A stretch of 64,000 bases of DNA from JANRLL01 sp033762715 (GCA_033762715.1 JANRLL010000001.1:62001-126000); one strand, 5' to 3'; counted from the stretch's first letter, positions 52,378 to 61,702 are shown. Numbers and translations are program-made. Notes: generated by a model from the sequence alone, not told the origin.

Positions 52378-52778
52378 ATGCCAGATAGCCTATAAGCCGG
52401 GTTCTGTACTGCTTGCGCAGCGATGACCATTCATCTGGGATGCTAATTACTTAGCACCTCGTGCAATCTACCCGGATAGCATTGTGCAAAGCGACACCCT
52501 ATCCCTATTTGATCTTGCTCCCGGCGGGGTTTTCCCTGCCAGTTCCGTTACCGGAACCGCGGTGCGCTCTTACCGCACCTTTTCACCCTTACCGCGCTGC
52601 TATAAATAGCGGCGAGGCGGTATATTCTCTGTGGCACTTTCCCTGAAGTTACCCTCGGCGGGCGTTACCCGCCACCGTGCTTTGTGGAGCCCGGACTTTC
52701 CTCAAGAGCATTCGACGTTTGATGCTATTCGCAATCGCTCGCCCACATATCCCCTGCGGTCATCCAGCTATCTGGCAG
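52378..52778 (-). ncRNA. rnpB: RNase P RNA (bacterial type A)
   Basis: The 5' end carries GCCAGATAGC (52776-52767) and the 3' end GCTATCTGGC (52389-52380), a perfect 10-pair P1 stem. Core motifs on the minus strand include GAGGAAAGTCCGGGCTCC near the 5' third (P2/P3 and CRI region), GGTAAGGGTGAAAAGG, and 3' CAGAACCCGGCTTATAGG (CR V). It removes tRNA 5' leaders with RnpA. The length is about 400 nt, normal for alphaproteobacteria. Confidence 0.96.
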
Positions 52779-52785
52779 ACGCATA

Positions 52786-53442
52786 TTAGAGCATTCGTAT
52801 CAGATCTGCAAGCAAAGCACCGCATTGGCTATCCCATTGTCCTGAAATATGATTTTGGCGGAAATGGCGTTGGAATGCTTCAATGGCTTTGGTAGGGTTT
52901 TCCAGTGAATAGCCATAATCGGCCAGCGCGGATTCAGGCAAGGTGGTGGCAGTTGCGTGCCGAGGCCATAGGCCGATAGTGTGTTTGGCGAGTTGCGCCC
53001 ATGGGAAAAATTCACCTGGGTCGGTTTTGCGTGCGGGGGCTACATCGGAATGCCCGACCACATTGCGCGCGCTGATTTGTGGGTTTCTGGTCAGTATGCC
53101 TTTGCACAGGGAAATAACAGCGGCAATTTGCGGCTCGGGGAAGGGCGTATAGCCAAACTCATGACCGGGATTGACGATTTCAATGCCGATCGAACGCTGG
53201 TTGATATTGCTATGACCGCGCCAAGCACTCACGCCGGCATGCCAGGCGCGCTCTTTTTCATAAACGAGATTATGGATGGTGCCATCTTCTTCCACTACAT
53301 AATGCGCGCTGACTTTCGCGGCCGGATCACATAGCCGGTCTAAGGCCTGTGTGGCAGACAACATGCCGGTATAATGCAGCACCAGCATATCGATGGGATG
53401 ATTATCGCGTGAGTCGTAATTAGGCGAGCGATAGGGTTTCAC
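52786..53442 (-). CDS. N-acetylmuramoyl-L-alanine amidase (AmpD-like) with peptidoglycan-binding domain
   Basis: 218 residues. Residues 15-150 are an amidase-2 domain with zinc His in MLVLHYTGM and a His/Asp pair in VVGHSDVAPARKTDPGEFFPW. Residues ~170-218 resemble a PG_binding_1 helix bundle (LADYGYSLENPTKAIEAFQRHFRQNHISGQWD). No signal peptide is obvious, so it may recycle anhydro-muropeptides in the cytosol like AmpD. It is the third gene of djlA-eamA-amidase and overlaps eamA by four bases. Confidence 0.9.
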   Translation of the reverse strand: MKPYRSPNYDSRDNHPIDMLVLHYTGMLSATQALDRLCDPAAKVSAHYVVEEDGTIHNLVYEKERAWHAGVSAWRGHSNINQRSIGIEIVNPGHEFGYTPFPEPQIAAVISLCKGILTRNPQISARNVVGHSDVAPARKTDPGEFFPWAQLAKHTIGLWPRHATATTLPESALADYGYSLENPTKAIEAFQRHFRQNHISGQWDSQCGALLADLIRML

Positions 53443-54314
53443 GTAGCCTCCGTAATCAGCGCATGTTTGGGTTTGCGCAGCACAATAATCGCAACACCCA
53501 CGATGGTGATAATACCACCGGCAATGATTTCGGTGGTGAGTAATTCTTGGAAAAATATCTGTCCGCAGCTAATGCCAAATACCGGCGTGAGCAGTGAGAA
53601 GGGTGCTACCTGTGAAACGGTGTAGCGGTTGAGCAGGAAATACCACAGCCCATACGCGCCTAAGGTGGAGGCGAGCGTCGTGTAAGCCAGGCCCAGCCAA
53701 CTGGAAAGTGGTGCGGCTGGAATGAGCGACCAGCTGACGGGCTCAAGCAAAGTGGAGAGCAGCAGCAAAATAGGCAAGGTGAATAGCGACATCCAGGCGA
53801 GCAGTTGCATGCTGGGAATATCTTTGACGCGTTTGACAAAAATATTGGCAATGGCCCAAGAAAGCGCGCTGGCAATCGAGATGAAAAACGCATCGGGATG
53901 GGCTAATATGTTAGGTGCACCAGCAATCACCGCGATGCCAATAAAGGCGATCACAATGCCTGTGATATGCCAAACACCAATACGGTCTTTGAAGAAAATT
54001 GCACCTAATATACAGGAAAATGGCACGCCGAGTTGACCCACCAGCGAGCCGCTGGAAATATCGAGGCCACGATGCAATGAGACGAATAAAAGCGAGAAGT
54101 GAAACGTTGCCATGAGCCCCACCGGCATAATGCGCTTAAGCTGATCCAGCGACGGGCGCGGCACAAACGGTATAAGCAAGGCGGTCACGCAGATAAAGCG
54201 CATGGAGGTAAAGAAAAACGGCGGGAAATACGAAACGCCGACTTTAGCGGCGACAAAATTGCCGCCCCACAGCGCCGCCACCAAAACCGCCAGGCCCATA
54301 TGGATAATGCTCAT
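53439..54314 (-). CDS. EamA/DMT-superfamily transporter
   Basis: 291 residues with ten transmembrane helices in two EamA repeats (GLAVLVAALWGGNFVAAKVG ... PFSLLTPVFGISCGQIFFQELLTTEIIAGGIITIVGVAIIVL). The substrate is unknown; family members export amino acids or metabolites. It is coupled by ATGA overlaps to djlA upstream and the amidase downstream. Confidence 0.88.
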   Translation of the reverse strand: MSIIHMGLAVLVAALWGGNFVAAKVGVSYFPPFFFTSMRFICVTALLIPFVPRPSLDQLKRIMPVGLMATFHFSLLFVSLHRGLDISSGSLVGQLGVPFSCILGAIFFKDRIGVWHITGIVIAFIGIAVIAGAPNILAHPDAFFISIASALSWAIANIFVKRVKDIPSMQLLAWMSLFTLPILLLLSTLLEPVSWSLIPAAPLSSWLGLAYTTLASTLGAYGLWYFLLNRYTVSQVAPFSLLTPVFGISCGQIFFQELLTTEIIAGGIITIVGVAIIVLRKPKHALITEAT

Positions 54315-55066
54315 GCAGCTTTCTTTCGTGACAGGCGTTGGTAGGCGTTGTTGATTTCAGATACTTTCAATTGTAGCAGCAACTCTAATTCCGGCGACAG
54401 ATTCGATGGATCATGTCGATCGGGGTGATAGCGTTGCATCAACTCGCGGTAGCGTTGGCGTACATCGGAACCAGAGCTTTTTTTACTCACTCCCAGCACC
54501 GAATAAGGTTTCATCCGTTCGGAATATTTGGTGTGAATCTGGCTATATTGCGCCGGGCTTAATCCTAGCATATGCGCTGTTTTTGACAGCATGGCTTCAT
54601 GCGCTTTGGATAAGCTGCCATCGGCCATGGCGATACGAAACAAGCGTTCAACCAGCGCGATGAAAAGCGTCATGCGCCGCGGGTAGGCCAGGGTAATATG
54701 GCGGATGAATTGCGTATGTGGCGTATGGTCTTCGCATGCCATGTAAAAGAGCGAGCGCAGCTTATTGCAAATGCCGCGTTCGATCGGAAACGCATCGCGA
54801 AAAGCAATATATTTGCTTTTCGTCACTTGGCCGTCGAGCGAGGCCACCCGTGCGGAGAGGGCAATCACGGCGAAGGTAAACGAGATATCCTTAAAGCCTA
54901 TTTCACGGGGTGCGGCAGTTGCGGCTGGTTTATAAGTAGCTATTTCCTTAGCGTTTTGATAGGTTTGCAGGTAATACCATAAGGCGACTAGCGGACTGCC
55001 AAAACTAGGCATCCCAAGGGCCAAGCGCTTGATAGGGCTTGTTTTTATTAAAGCCGGAAGCTTCAT
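54311..55066 (-). CDS. djlA: DnaJ-family protein with TerB-like domain (DjlA-like)
   Basis: 251 residues. Residues ~60-165 form a TerB-like helical domain (FTFAVIALSARVASLDGQVTKSKYIAF). Residues ~185-251 are a J domain with HPD intact (RYRELMQRYHPDRHDP) and PYSVLGVSKKSSGSDVRQRYRELM. No clear N-terminal membrane anchor, unlike E. coli DjlA, but VALWYYL may embed weakly. It stimulates DnaK ATPase. It heads the djlA-eamA-amidase operon. Confidence 0.85.
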   Translation of the reverse strand: MKLPALIKTSPIKRLALGMPSFGSPLVALWYYLQTYQNAKEIATYKPAATAAPREIGFKDISFTFAVIALSARVASLDGQVTKSKYIAFRDAFPIERGICNKLRSLFYMACEDHTPHTQFIRHITLAYPRRMTLFIALVERLFRIAMADGSLSKAHEAMLSKTAHMLGLSPAQYSQIHTKYSERMKPYSVLGVSKKSSGSDVRQRYRELMQRYHPDRHDPSNLSPELELLLQLKVSEINNAYQRLSRKKAA

Positions 55067-55086
55067 TGGCGCCTCCAGAGTGTGTA

Positions 55087-55410
55087 TTATTTTTTGTCGC
55101 CTAGCAGCTCTTGGTTTACCTGCTGTTGCAGGCGCTCTAGCTCTACGCGCACGTCTTTTTCAGTAACGTTGACGCCGGCTTTTTGCAGGTCAAAATACAC
55201 GCGGCCGGCAATGTCTTTACGGCGCTCATCAATGACGGTAATAGCGAGTTGCGTGGCGTATTCAGCCGCCGCATCCTTTTGTTTTCCAAGCTTTTCTGCG
55301 GCCCACAGCCCCAGCAATTTATTGCGGCGGGCCTGAGCTTTAAAGACCATTTCCTGGTCGTGGACAAATTTACGTTCAAAGCCTTTTTGGCGCTCATCGA
55401 AGCTGGTCAT
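55087..55410 (-). CDS. DUF1476 protein, alphaproteobacterial F1-ATPase inhibitor (zeta subunit)-like
   Basis: 107 residues from the ATG at 55410, preceded by GAGGAACCCCC. All-helical (FDERQKGFERKFVHDQEMVFKAQARRNKLLGLWAAEKLG) and typical of DUF1476. In Paracoccus this family is the zeta subunit that blocks the F1-ATPase. It is divergent from purC, a conserved alphaproteobacterial neighbourhood. Confidence 0.85.
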   Translation of the reverse strand: MTSFDERQKGFERKFVHDQEMVFKAQARRNKLLGLWAAEKLGKQKDAAAEYATQLAITVIDERRKDIAGRVYFDLQKAGVNVTEKDVRVELERLQQQVNQELLGDKK

Positions 55411-55512
55411 GGGGGTTCCTCTGTGATTTAGGTTCGTCTGCTTATGTGTATAAAAGCTTTTAGCCTTCACTGCAATATTGCAGTGCGTAATAATTTCAAC
55501 TAAGAAGATGCC

Positions 55513-56370
55513 ATGACTTACAGTAAACGAAAGATTTTAACAATGGCACCCCCACGTAAACCTATCTATGAAGGCAAGGCGAAACAATTGTTTGAAGGCC
55601 CAGAGCCAGGCACATTGATTCAGCATTTTAAAGACGATGCGACCGCCTTTAACAATATGAAAAAAGGTACCATCAGCGGCAAGGGTGTGCTCAATAACCG
55701 TATTTCCGAATATCTGATGCTGCGCTTGCATGATATAGGCATTCCGACCCACTTTATCCGCACGCTCAATATGCGTGAGCAGTTGATCAAATCGGTGCAG
55801 ATTATTCCGCTGGAAATCATTGTGCGTAACGTGGTGGCCGGCAGCTTTGCTAAGCGCTTCGGCATTCAAGAAGGCAAAGTGCTTTCGCATCCGCTGATTG
55901 AGTATTGCTATAAAAACGATGCGTTGGCTGATCCATTTGTTACCGAAGAGCATATCTATGCCTTTGGCTGGGCATCTCCTTCGGAGCTTGATGAGCTGCG
56001 CATGTATGCATTTCGTATCAACGATTTCTTGTCTGGCCTGTTTATGGGTGCGGGCATTCGCTTGATTGACTTCAAGCTGGAGTTTGGCCGCTTATATGAA
56101 AATGACCGTGAGCAAATCGTACTGGCCGATGAAATCAGCCCTGATAATTGCCGCCTGTGGGATAGCGAAACCGGCCGCAAATTAGATAAAGACCGTTTCC
56201 GTCAGGATTTGGGCCAGATCGAAGATGCGTACCGCGAAGTAGCACGTCGTTTAGGTGTTTTGCCGAAAGCAGAAAAAGCGGTAACCCGCATGGCACCCGT
56301 AAAAAAGAAACCGGCGGCGAAGAAAAAGCCAACGCCTGCTATTGCTAAAGTGAAGAAGAAAAAGAAATGA
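55513..56370 (+). CDS. purC: SAICAR synthetase
   Basis: 285 residues from the ATG at 55513; an ATG at 55543 (MAPPRKPIYEGKAK) is the usual family start. KPIYEGKAKQLFEG, KGTISGKGVLNNRIS, VRNVVAGSFAKRFGIQEG, DFKLEFGR and DEISPDNCRLWD are the SAICAR signatures. The last ~30 residues form an unusual Lys/Pro/Ala-rich tail (APVKKKPAAKKKPTPAIAKVKKKKK). It makes SAICAR in the purine pathway. Its stop overlaps purS by four bases. Confidence 0.94.
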   Translation: MTYSKRKILTMAPPRKPIYEGKAKQLFEGPEPGTLIQHFKDDATAFNNMKKGTISGKGVLNNRISEYLMLRLHDIGIPTHFIRTLNMREQLIKSVQIIPLEIIVRNVVAGSFAKRFGIQEGKVLSHPLIEYCYKNDALADPFVTEEHIYAFGWASPSELDELRMYAFRINDFLSGLFMGAGIRLIDFKLEFGRLYENDREQIVLADEISPDNCRLWDSETGRKLDKDRFRQDLGQIEDAYREVARRLGVLPKAEKAVTRMAPVKKKPAAKKKPTPAIAKVKKKKK

Positions 56371-56609
56371 AAGCCAAGATTCATATTACCTTGAAAAACG
56401 GTGTGCTCGATCCGCAAGGCCGTGCCATTGCCGGCGCACTCAACACCATGGGATTCAGCCAGGTAGCCGATGCGCGCCAGGGCAAATATATTGAGCTGGT
56501 GGTCAATGAAACCGATCGCAAAAAAGCAGAAGCGGCGGTGGAAAAAATGTGCGCGTCACTGCTCGCCAATACGGTGATTGAGAATTATAAATTCGAATTG
56601 GTAGATTAA
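56367..56609 (+). CDS. purS: FGAM synthetase subunit PurS
   Basis: 80 residues (KIHITLKNGVLDPQGRAIAGALNTMGFSQVADARQGKYIELVV), the small PurS fold that links PurQ to the small-form PurL. It needs the small PurL at 59.5-61.6 kb as partner. It overlaps purC and is four bases before the 131-residue gene. Confidence 0.95.
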   Translation: MKAKIHITLKNGVLDPQGRAIAGALNTMGFSQVADARQGKYIELVVNETDRKKAEAAVEKMCASLLANTVIENYKFELVD

Positions 56610-56613
56610 GCCT

Positions 56614-57009
56614 GTGACTGCTAACACCCAAGCCCAGCCAGGATATGACGTTGGATATGATTTGCGGTTGGTGGTGGATAAACAGCCTGGAAAAATTGAT
56701 TTCAGTCTGATCGTGCCCAAAGAATCGATATATTATGGCCGATTAAGTGGGCGCTCTTTTGATAGTGTAGTCGAAAAACTGCGAGCCGTTGCTCCTGATA
56801 CCAAGATAACACCATTGGGTGAGCAGGAAGGCTATGCCAATGGCGCCGTACAATTTACTATTGGCAGCGCGACTAACCGTGATGAGATGATCAAAGGTAT
56901 TTTTATCGATAAATTGCTGGGCCTTGGACTGTTGGATTCCGACCGCCTGACCGAGATACATAATCATCTTTATAACGAAATGTCACCTGCATCGAGATCG
57001 CGCGTATGA
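56614..57009 (+). CDS. Unrecognised 131-residue protein inside the purC-purS-purQ operon
   Basis: Starts at GTG 56614 (GTGACTGCTAAC), four bases after purS, and ends overlapping purQ by four bases (ATGA). Residues 13-95 look like a mixed alpha/beta domain (YDLRLVVDKQPGKIDFSLIVPKESIYYGRLSG); residues 95-131 are helical. No signal peptide or membrane segment, and no family recognised. Co-translation with PurS and PurQ suggests a role near the FGAM synthetase, but that is inferred from position only. Confidence 0.72.
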   Translation: MTANTQAQPGYDVGYDLRLVVDKQPGKIDFSLIVPKESIYYGRLSGRSFDSVVEKLRAVAPDTKITPLGEQEGYANGAVQFTIGSATNRDEMIKGIFIDKLLGLGLLDSDRLTEIHNHLYNEMSPASRSRV

Positions 57010-57686
57010 AATCAGCCGTTATTGTTTTTCCTGCCTCAAATTGTGACCGTGATGCCAAGACGGTATTGGCTGCTACTGGTTTAAATCCGGCTATGGTATG
57101 GCATCGCGACACCAGCTTGCCCAAAGTGGATTTGGTGATGCTGCCAGGTGGTTTTTCTTACGGCGATTATCTACGCAGTGGTGCGATGGCAGCGCATTCA
57201 CCGATTATGCGCGAAGTCAAGGCCCATGCTGAGCGTGGCGGGTTGGTGCTCGGTGTGTGTAATGGGTTTCAGGTGCTGACTGAAGCAGGAATGGTGCCTG
57301 GCGTGCTCATGCGCAATAAGCATCTGAAATTTGTCTGTCGCGAAGTGTATCTGAAAGTGGAATCAAGCAGCTCTCCTTTCACCAAAACCTATAAAAAAGA
57401 TGAAATCATCAACGTGCCGGTTGCGCATCATGATGGTAATTACTATGCTGATGTAGCCACCCTCAAATCGCTAGAAGACCGCGATCAGATAGCGTTTCGC
57501 TATTGCGACATGAAGGGCGCTGTGACCGAGGAAGCTAACCCTAACGGTTCACAGCTCAATATTGCGGGTGTATTCAACGAGAAGAAAAACGTGCTGGGTA
57601 TGATGCCGCACCCTGAGCGCCATGCTGAAAACTTGTTGGGTGGTTCCGACGGCAAGCGCTTGTTTGACGCGTTACTTGCTGCTTAA
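57006..57686 (+). CDS. purQ: FGAM synthetase glutaminase subunit PurQ
   Basis: 226 residues, class-I glutamine amidotransferase. Nucleophile Cys in VLGVCNGFQVLTEAG near residue 86, His in MMPHPERHAENLLGG near 200. MLPGGFSYGDYLRSGAMAAHS holds the oxyanion strand. It releases ammonia for the PurL subunit. Its stop shares bases with the convergent chemoreceptor's stop. Confidence 0.95.
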   Translation: MKSAVIVFPASNCDRDAKTVLAATGLNPAMVWHRDTSLPKVDLVMLPGGFSYGDYLRSGAMAAHSPIMREVKAHAERGGLVLGVCNGFQVLTEAGMVPGVLMRNKHLKFVCREVYLKVESSSSPFTKTYKKDEIINVPVAHHDGNYYADVATLKSLEDRDQIAFRYCDMKGAVTEEANPNGSQLNIAGVFNEKKNVLGMMPHPERHAENLLGGSDGKRLFDALLAA

Positions 57687-59347
57687 GCACGAATTCCGTT
57701 TAAGAATTTATCCACTTCCGTGCGTAACGTTTCTGCCTGGCGGGAAAGATCGCTGGTTGCTTTGGTCATATCAGCAGCAGCGGTTCCAGTCTGGTTAGAT
57801 GATGTAGACACATCGGATGCGTTTTTGGCGATTTCGCCGGTGCTGTTGGCGGCGGCTTGTGCATTGGTTGCGATTTCACGTGTGGCAGCACCTTGTTCTT
57901 CCACGGCAGAAGCGATGGTGGTTGAGATCTCGTTGATCTCGCGGATTTTGCCGCTAATGCCTTGGATCGCGCTTACTGTGTCATCGCTTGCGGTTTGAAT
58001 TGAGCTGATATATTGCGAGATTTCCTCGGTGGCTTTAGTCGTTTGATTGGCGAGTTCTTTTACTTCGCTGGCAACCACCGCAAAGCCTTTGCCGGCATCG
58101 CCCGCACGTGCTGCTTCGATGGTGGCGTTAAGCGCCAGCAAGTTGATTTGCGCAGCAATCGAGTTGATCATTTCCAGTACTTCGCCAATTTTCTGTGCTG
58201 CTTGCACCAAGCTTTGCGCAGTATTGTCGGCATGTTGTGCTTCTTGCACTGCAGAATGGGTAACATGGGTCGAGCGCGCCACTTGTTGGTTGATCTCATT
58301 GATGGCGGCTGAAAGCTGGGTGGTGGTGGCCGATACTGAATCAACGTTTCGGGTAGCGCCTTCGATCTGGATGGTCAGCGCACGTAATTTGTTTTTATTG
58401 GTATCGACGATTTGCGTCACCGATTTAGAAGTAGCTTCGATTTCGGTGGCAGCTGTTGCTACGCGGTCTACCACGCTTTTGACGCTTGATTCAAATTGCG
58501 CGGCAAGCTCATGCTGCGTGCGTTTTTTCTCTGCGGCATTGTTTAATTCTTGGCGTTTTTGCTCTTCTGCAAGTTCGGCGATACGCAACGCGTTCTCTTT
58601 AAATACTTGCACAGTGCGCGCCATTTCACCCATTTCATCCTTGCGACTTGTGTGTGGAATCTTGGTTTGAATATCACCATCGGCGATGGCCTGCATCGCC
58701 TGCGCCATTTGGCGAAGCGGACGGAAAATAAATGTGATGGCAAAAATCACCAGAATTAGCGAGAGAGTAAAATTGACCAGATGCAGTACGTTAGAAATTA
58801 CCGCGGCTCGGTCTGCCTCTGCATGTGCCTGTTTGGAGATGGTATCGCCATAGGCTAACAGATCATCGCTCATCTTTCCTTGGGCTTCTTCGAGCTGGCC
58901 AAACACAGCATCGAATTTTGCATATTGCTGTTCTGCTTTTTCTGCGGTTTCTTGCACCATTACATTAAGTGCCGCTTCATTATAGCTTTTAAGTAGATTA
59001 TCGGAGATAGATAAATCCTTTTTGAGCGATTCCGGTAGATCTTCGGCCAAATTCTTGGAAATAACCTCATTGAACGTTGCTATATGTTCTTTGAATTCTT
59101 TCATGGTTTCAGCTGTCGACTGCTTGTTTCCTGAGCGGATATGGCTGGTGGCGAGCAGCACGTCGGCGCGGATGGCATCGTGCATCATGTCGCCGTTCAT
59201 GTGGCGCTGAATAATCTTGGTCAGGTTTGCCTGCTTTTCGGTAAGATGCTCTGCTTCAGCTGCCGCGTGATGGTTTACTACAGCGGTAAAGGCGATCGAG
59301 GTGATCGACAAGACGCAGATGATGATATTCTTGGTTTGTATCTTCAT
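57683..59347 (-). CDS. Methyl-accepting chemotaxis protein
   Basis: 554 residues. N-terminal membrane anchor, a helical periplasmic or four-helix-type sensor to about residue 190 (AAEAEHLTEKQANLTKIIQRHMNG), second membrane helix (LHLVNFTLSLILVIFAITFIF), HAMP (RPLRQMAQAMQAIADGDIQTKIPHTSRKDEMGEMARTVQVFKENAL), and MA signalling tip NATIEAARAGDAGKGFAVVASEVKELA. No che genes lie in the window. It sits between purQ and purL and converges with purQ. Confidence 0.93.
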   Translation of the reverse strand: MKIQTKNIIICVLSITSIAFTAVVNHHAAAEAEHLTEKQANLTKIIQRHMNGDMMHDAIRADVLLATSHIRSGNKQSTAETMKEFKEHIATFNEVISKNLAEDLPESLKKDLSISDNLLKSYNEAALNVMVQETAEKAEQQYAKFDAVFGQLEEAQGKMSDDLLAYGDTISKQAHAEADRAAVISNVLHLVNFTLSLILVIFAITFIFRPLRQMAQAMQAIADGDIQTKIPHTSRKDEMGEMARTVQVFKENALRIAELAEEQKRQELNNAAEKKRTQHELAAQFESSVKSVVDRVATAATEIEATSKSVTQIVDTNKNKLRALTIQIEGATRNVDSVSATTTQLSAAINEINQQVARSTHVTHSAVQEAQHADNTAQSLVQAAQKIGEVLEMINSIAAQINLLALNATIEAARAGDAGKGFAVVASEVKELANQTTKATEEISQYISSIQTASDDTVSAIQGISGKIREINEISTTIASAVEEQGAATREIATNAQAAANSTGEIAKNASDVSTSSNQTGTAAADMTKATSDLSRQAETLRTEVDKFLNGIRA

Positions 59348-59450
59348 GGTGCACTTCCTGTGACAGGCAATAGAGACTAAATGTCTCGCAATTAAACCAC
59401 AGTTTAGCTTAAAGATCGGTTAATAGCAATTGTGCAAATAATTGAGTCGA

Positions 59451-61649
59451 TTAGGAAGCCATATAACGTGGCATCCATGACTCATAAGCGTTGAGAAGAT
59501 CAGCAATTTTCATAGTTGTCCCCGCGACCGAAAATATATCGGGTTGCGTTGTGCCCAGATGGATTAATGGGATGTGGTTCGACAGTGCCGCTGCTTTAAT
59601 CGCCGCCGATTGCGCAGAATCGGCAGCAATCACATAACGGCCTTGGTCTTCGCCGAACCAGAAACCCACATCGCCGCTGGCGGTAATCTTCGCGCCGATG
59701 CCCTGATACGTCATCTCAGCCAGCGCTACCAGCAAGCCGCCATCGGATAGGTCATGGCAGGCGGCCAGCAGCTGTTGTTCAATCAGGCTGCGCACAAAAT
59801 CGCCATGTGCGCGTTCGCTTGCGAGATCTACCGGTGGGGGTGGTCCTTCTTCGCGGCCGAGGATTTCACGTAAATACAGCGAACTGCCTAGATGGCCGGC
59901 GGTTGTGCCAACCAGCAGGATTTCAAGCCCAGCTTTGGTAAAGCGGTTGCCGATGGTTTTAGTAACATCGTTTAAAATACCCACGCCTCCAATTGCCGGG
60001 GTGGGGAAAATGCCTTGGCCATTAGTCTCGTTATAAAGCGAGGCATTGCCGGAGATGATCGGATAGTCCAGCGCGCGGCAGGCTTCCGCCATGCCTTGCA
60101 GGCAGCCTACGATTTGGCCCATGATCTCTGGTTTTTGCGGATTGCCGAAATTCAGGCAGTTGGTGATAGCAAGCGGCTTGGCGCCCACCGCGCATAAATT
60201 GCGCCAGGTTTCCGCCACCGCTTGTTTTCCGCCTTCGATGGGATCGGCAAAGCAATAGCGTGGGGTACAGTCGGTAGAAATAGCCAATGCTTTTTGCGTA
60301 TCATGCACACGCACCACCGCCGCATCGCCGCCTGGGCGTTGCACGGTGTCGTTGCCGACCATATGGTCATATTGTTCCCAGATCCAACGCTTGGAGGCGA
60401 GATCAGGTGAGCCAATCAGCGTCAGCAAATCCTTGGCGATATCGCGTTTAGCCAGTTCCGCCGCCGGTAGATTCACGGCGCTACGCTTAGGCGTAGGCAC
60501 CCAAGGGCGGTCATAAACCGGTGCGTCTTCAGACATTGGATCGACCGGCATATCGGCCACCACCTCGCCATGCATTTTCAGAATCAAGCGGCCCGTATCG
60601 GTGATACGGCCGATGGTGGCGAAGGCCAATTCCCATTTCTCGAAAATCTGGCGCGCGAGTTCCTGTTTATCCGGTTTCAAAATCATGAGCATGCGCTCTT
60701 GCGATTCGGACAGCATAATTTCGTACGGCGTCATACCGTCTTCGCGCATCGGCACTTTATCGAGTTCCAGCTCAATACCGGTGCCACCTTTGCCCGACAT
60801 CTCGAGCGAAGAAGAGGTGAGGCCAGCCGCACCCATATCCTGGATTGCAATGATTGCATCAGTTGCCATCAGTTCAAGGCAGGCTTCTATCAGCAGCTTT
60901 TCAGTGAACGGATCGCCTACCTGCACGGTCGGGCGTTTTTCTTCCGATGCATCGTCGAATTCGGCCGAGGCCATGGTCGCGCCATGAATACCATCGCGGC
61001 CGGTTTTGCTGCCGACATAGACAACGGGATTGCCCACACCGGCGGCAGCGGAATAGAAAATCTTGTCGCTTTGTGCAACGCCCACCGTCATGGCATTGAC
61101 CAAAATATTGCCGTTATAGGAGGGGTGGAAAATACACTCACCGCCCACGGTTGGAACCCCCACGCAATTGCCGTAACCACCGATACCAGCCACCACACCC
61201 GAGACCAAATATTTGGTTTTGGGATGATCGGGGGAGCCGAAGCGCAACGCGTTCATGTTGGCGATCGGGCGAGCACCCATGGTAAAGACGTCGCGCAAGA
61301 TACCGCCGACGCCGGTTGCAGCACCTTGATAGGGTTCAATGTAAGACGGGTGGTTATGCGATTCCATTTTGAAGATCGCCGCTTGGCCGTCGCCAATGTC
61401 GATGACGCCAGCATTCTCACCAGGTCCACAAATCACCCAAGGGGCTTCGGTAGGCAAGGTGCGCAGCCATTTGCGTGTTGATTTATAGGAACAATGCTCG
61501 CTCCACATTACCGAGAAGATACCAAGCTCCACCAGATTGGGTTCACGGCCCATTATGGCTAAAACACGCTGATATTCCTCAGGCGAAAGCCCATGCTCAG
61601 CAACGATTTCAGGGGTGATGGCGATTTTGTGCGCGGCAGTATTTTTCAT
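59451..61649 (-). CDS. purL: FGAM synthetase large subunit PurL (small form)
   Basis: 732 residues, the form that needs PurS and PurQ. HNHPSYIEPYQGAATGVGGILRDVFTMGA is near residue 90; ATP/FGAR sites include VPTVGGECIFHPSYNGN, KTGRDGIHGA and SCHDLSDGGLLVAL-type segment CHDLSDGGLLVALAE near 640. It uses ammonia from PurQ to make FGAM. It is on the opposite strand from purC-purS-purQ, with the chemoreceptor in between, so it has its own promoter. Confidence 0.95.
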   Translation of the reverse strand: MKNTAAHKIAITPEIVAEHGLSPEEYQRVLAIMGREPNLVELGIFSVMWSEHCSYKSTRKWLRTLPTEAPWVICGPGENAGVIDIGDGQAAIFKMESHNHPSYIEPYQGAATGVGGILRDVFTMGARPIANMNALRFGSPDHPKTKYLVSGVVAGIGGYGNCVGVPTVGGECIFHPSYNGNILVNAMTVGVAQSDKIFYSAAAGVGNPVVYVGSKTGRDGIHGATMASAEFDDASEEKRPTVQVGDPFTEKLLIEACLELMATDAIIAIQDMGAAGLTSSSLEMSGKGGTGIELELDKVPMREDGMTPYEIMLSESQERMLMILKPDKQELARQIFEKWELAFATIGRITDTGRLILKMHGEVVADMPVDPMSEDAPVYDRPWVPTPKRSAVNLPAAELAKRDIAKDLLTLIGSPDLASKRWIWEQYDHMVGNDTVQRPGGDAAVVRVHDTQKALAISTDCTPRYCFADPIEGGKQAVAETWRNLCAVGAKPLAITNCLNFGNPQKPEIMGQIVGCLQGMAEACRALDYPIISGNASLYNETNGQGIFPTPAIGGVGILNDVTKTIGNRFTKAGLEILLVGTTAGHLGSSLYLREILGREEGPPPPVDLASERAHGDFVRSLIEQQLLAACHDLSDGGLLVALAEMTYQGIGAKITASGDVGFWFGEDQGRYVIAADSAQSAAIKAAALSNHIPLIHLGTTQPDIFSVAGTTMKIADLLNAYESWMPRYMAS

Positions 61650-61702
61650 GCCCTGGTGTTAGCATGACCCGCTAGATTTACAATATTTTTCTTGATGACC
61701 GA

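Noticed and set aside
58047..58670. Ser/Ala-rich frame of 207 codons opposite the chemoreceptor
   Set aside because: Its composition is the reverse-strand image of a repetitive coiled-coil gene.
60570..61481. Long open frame of 303 codons on the strand opposite purL
   Set aside because: It mirrors purL codon bias and has no family match or ribosome-binding site.
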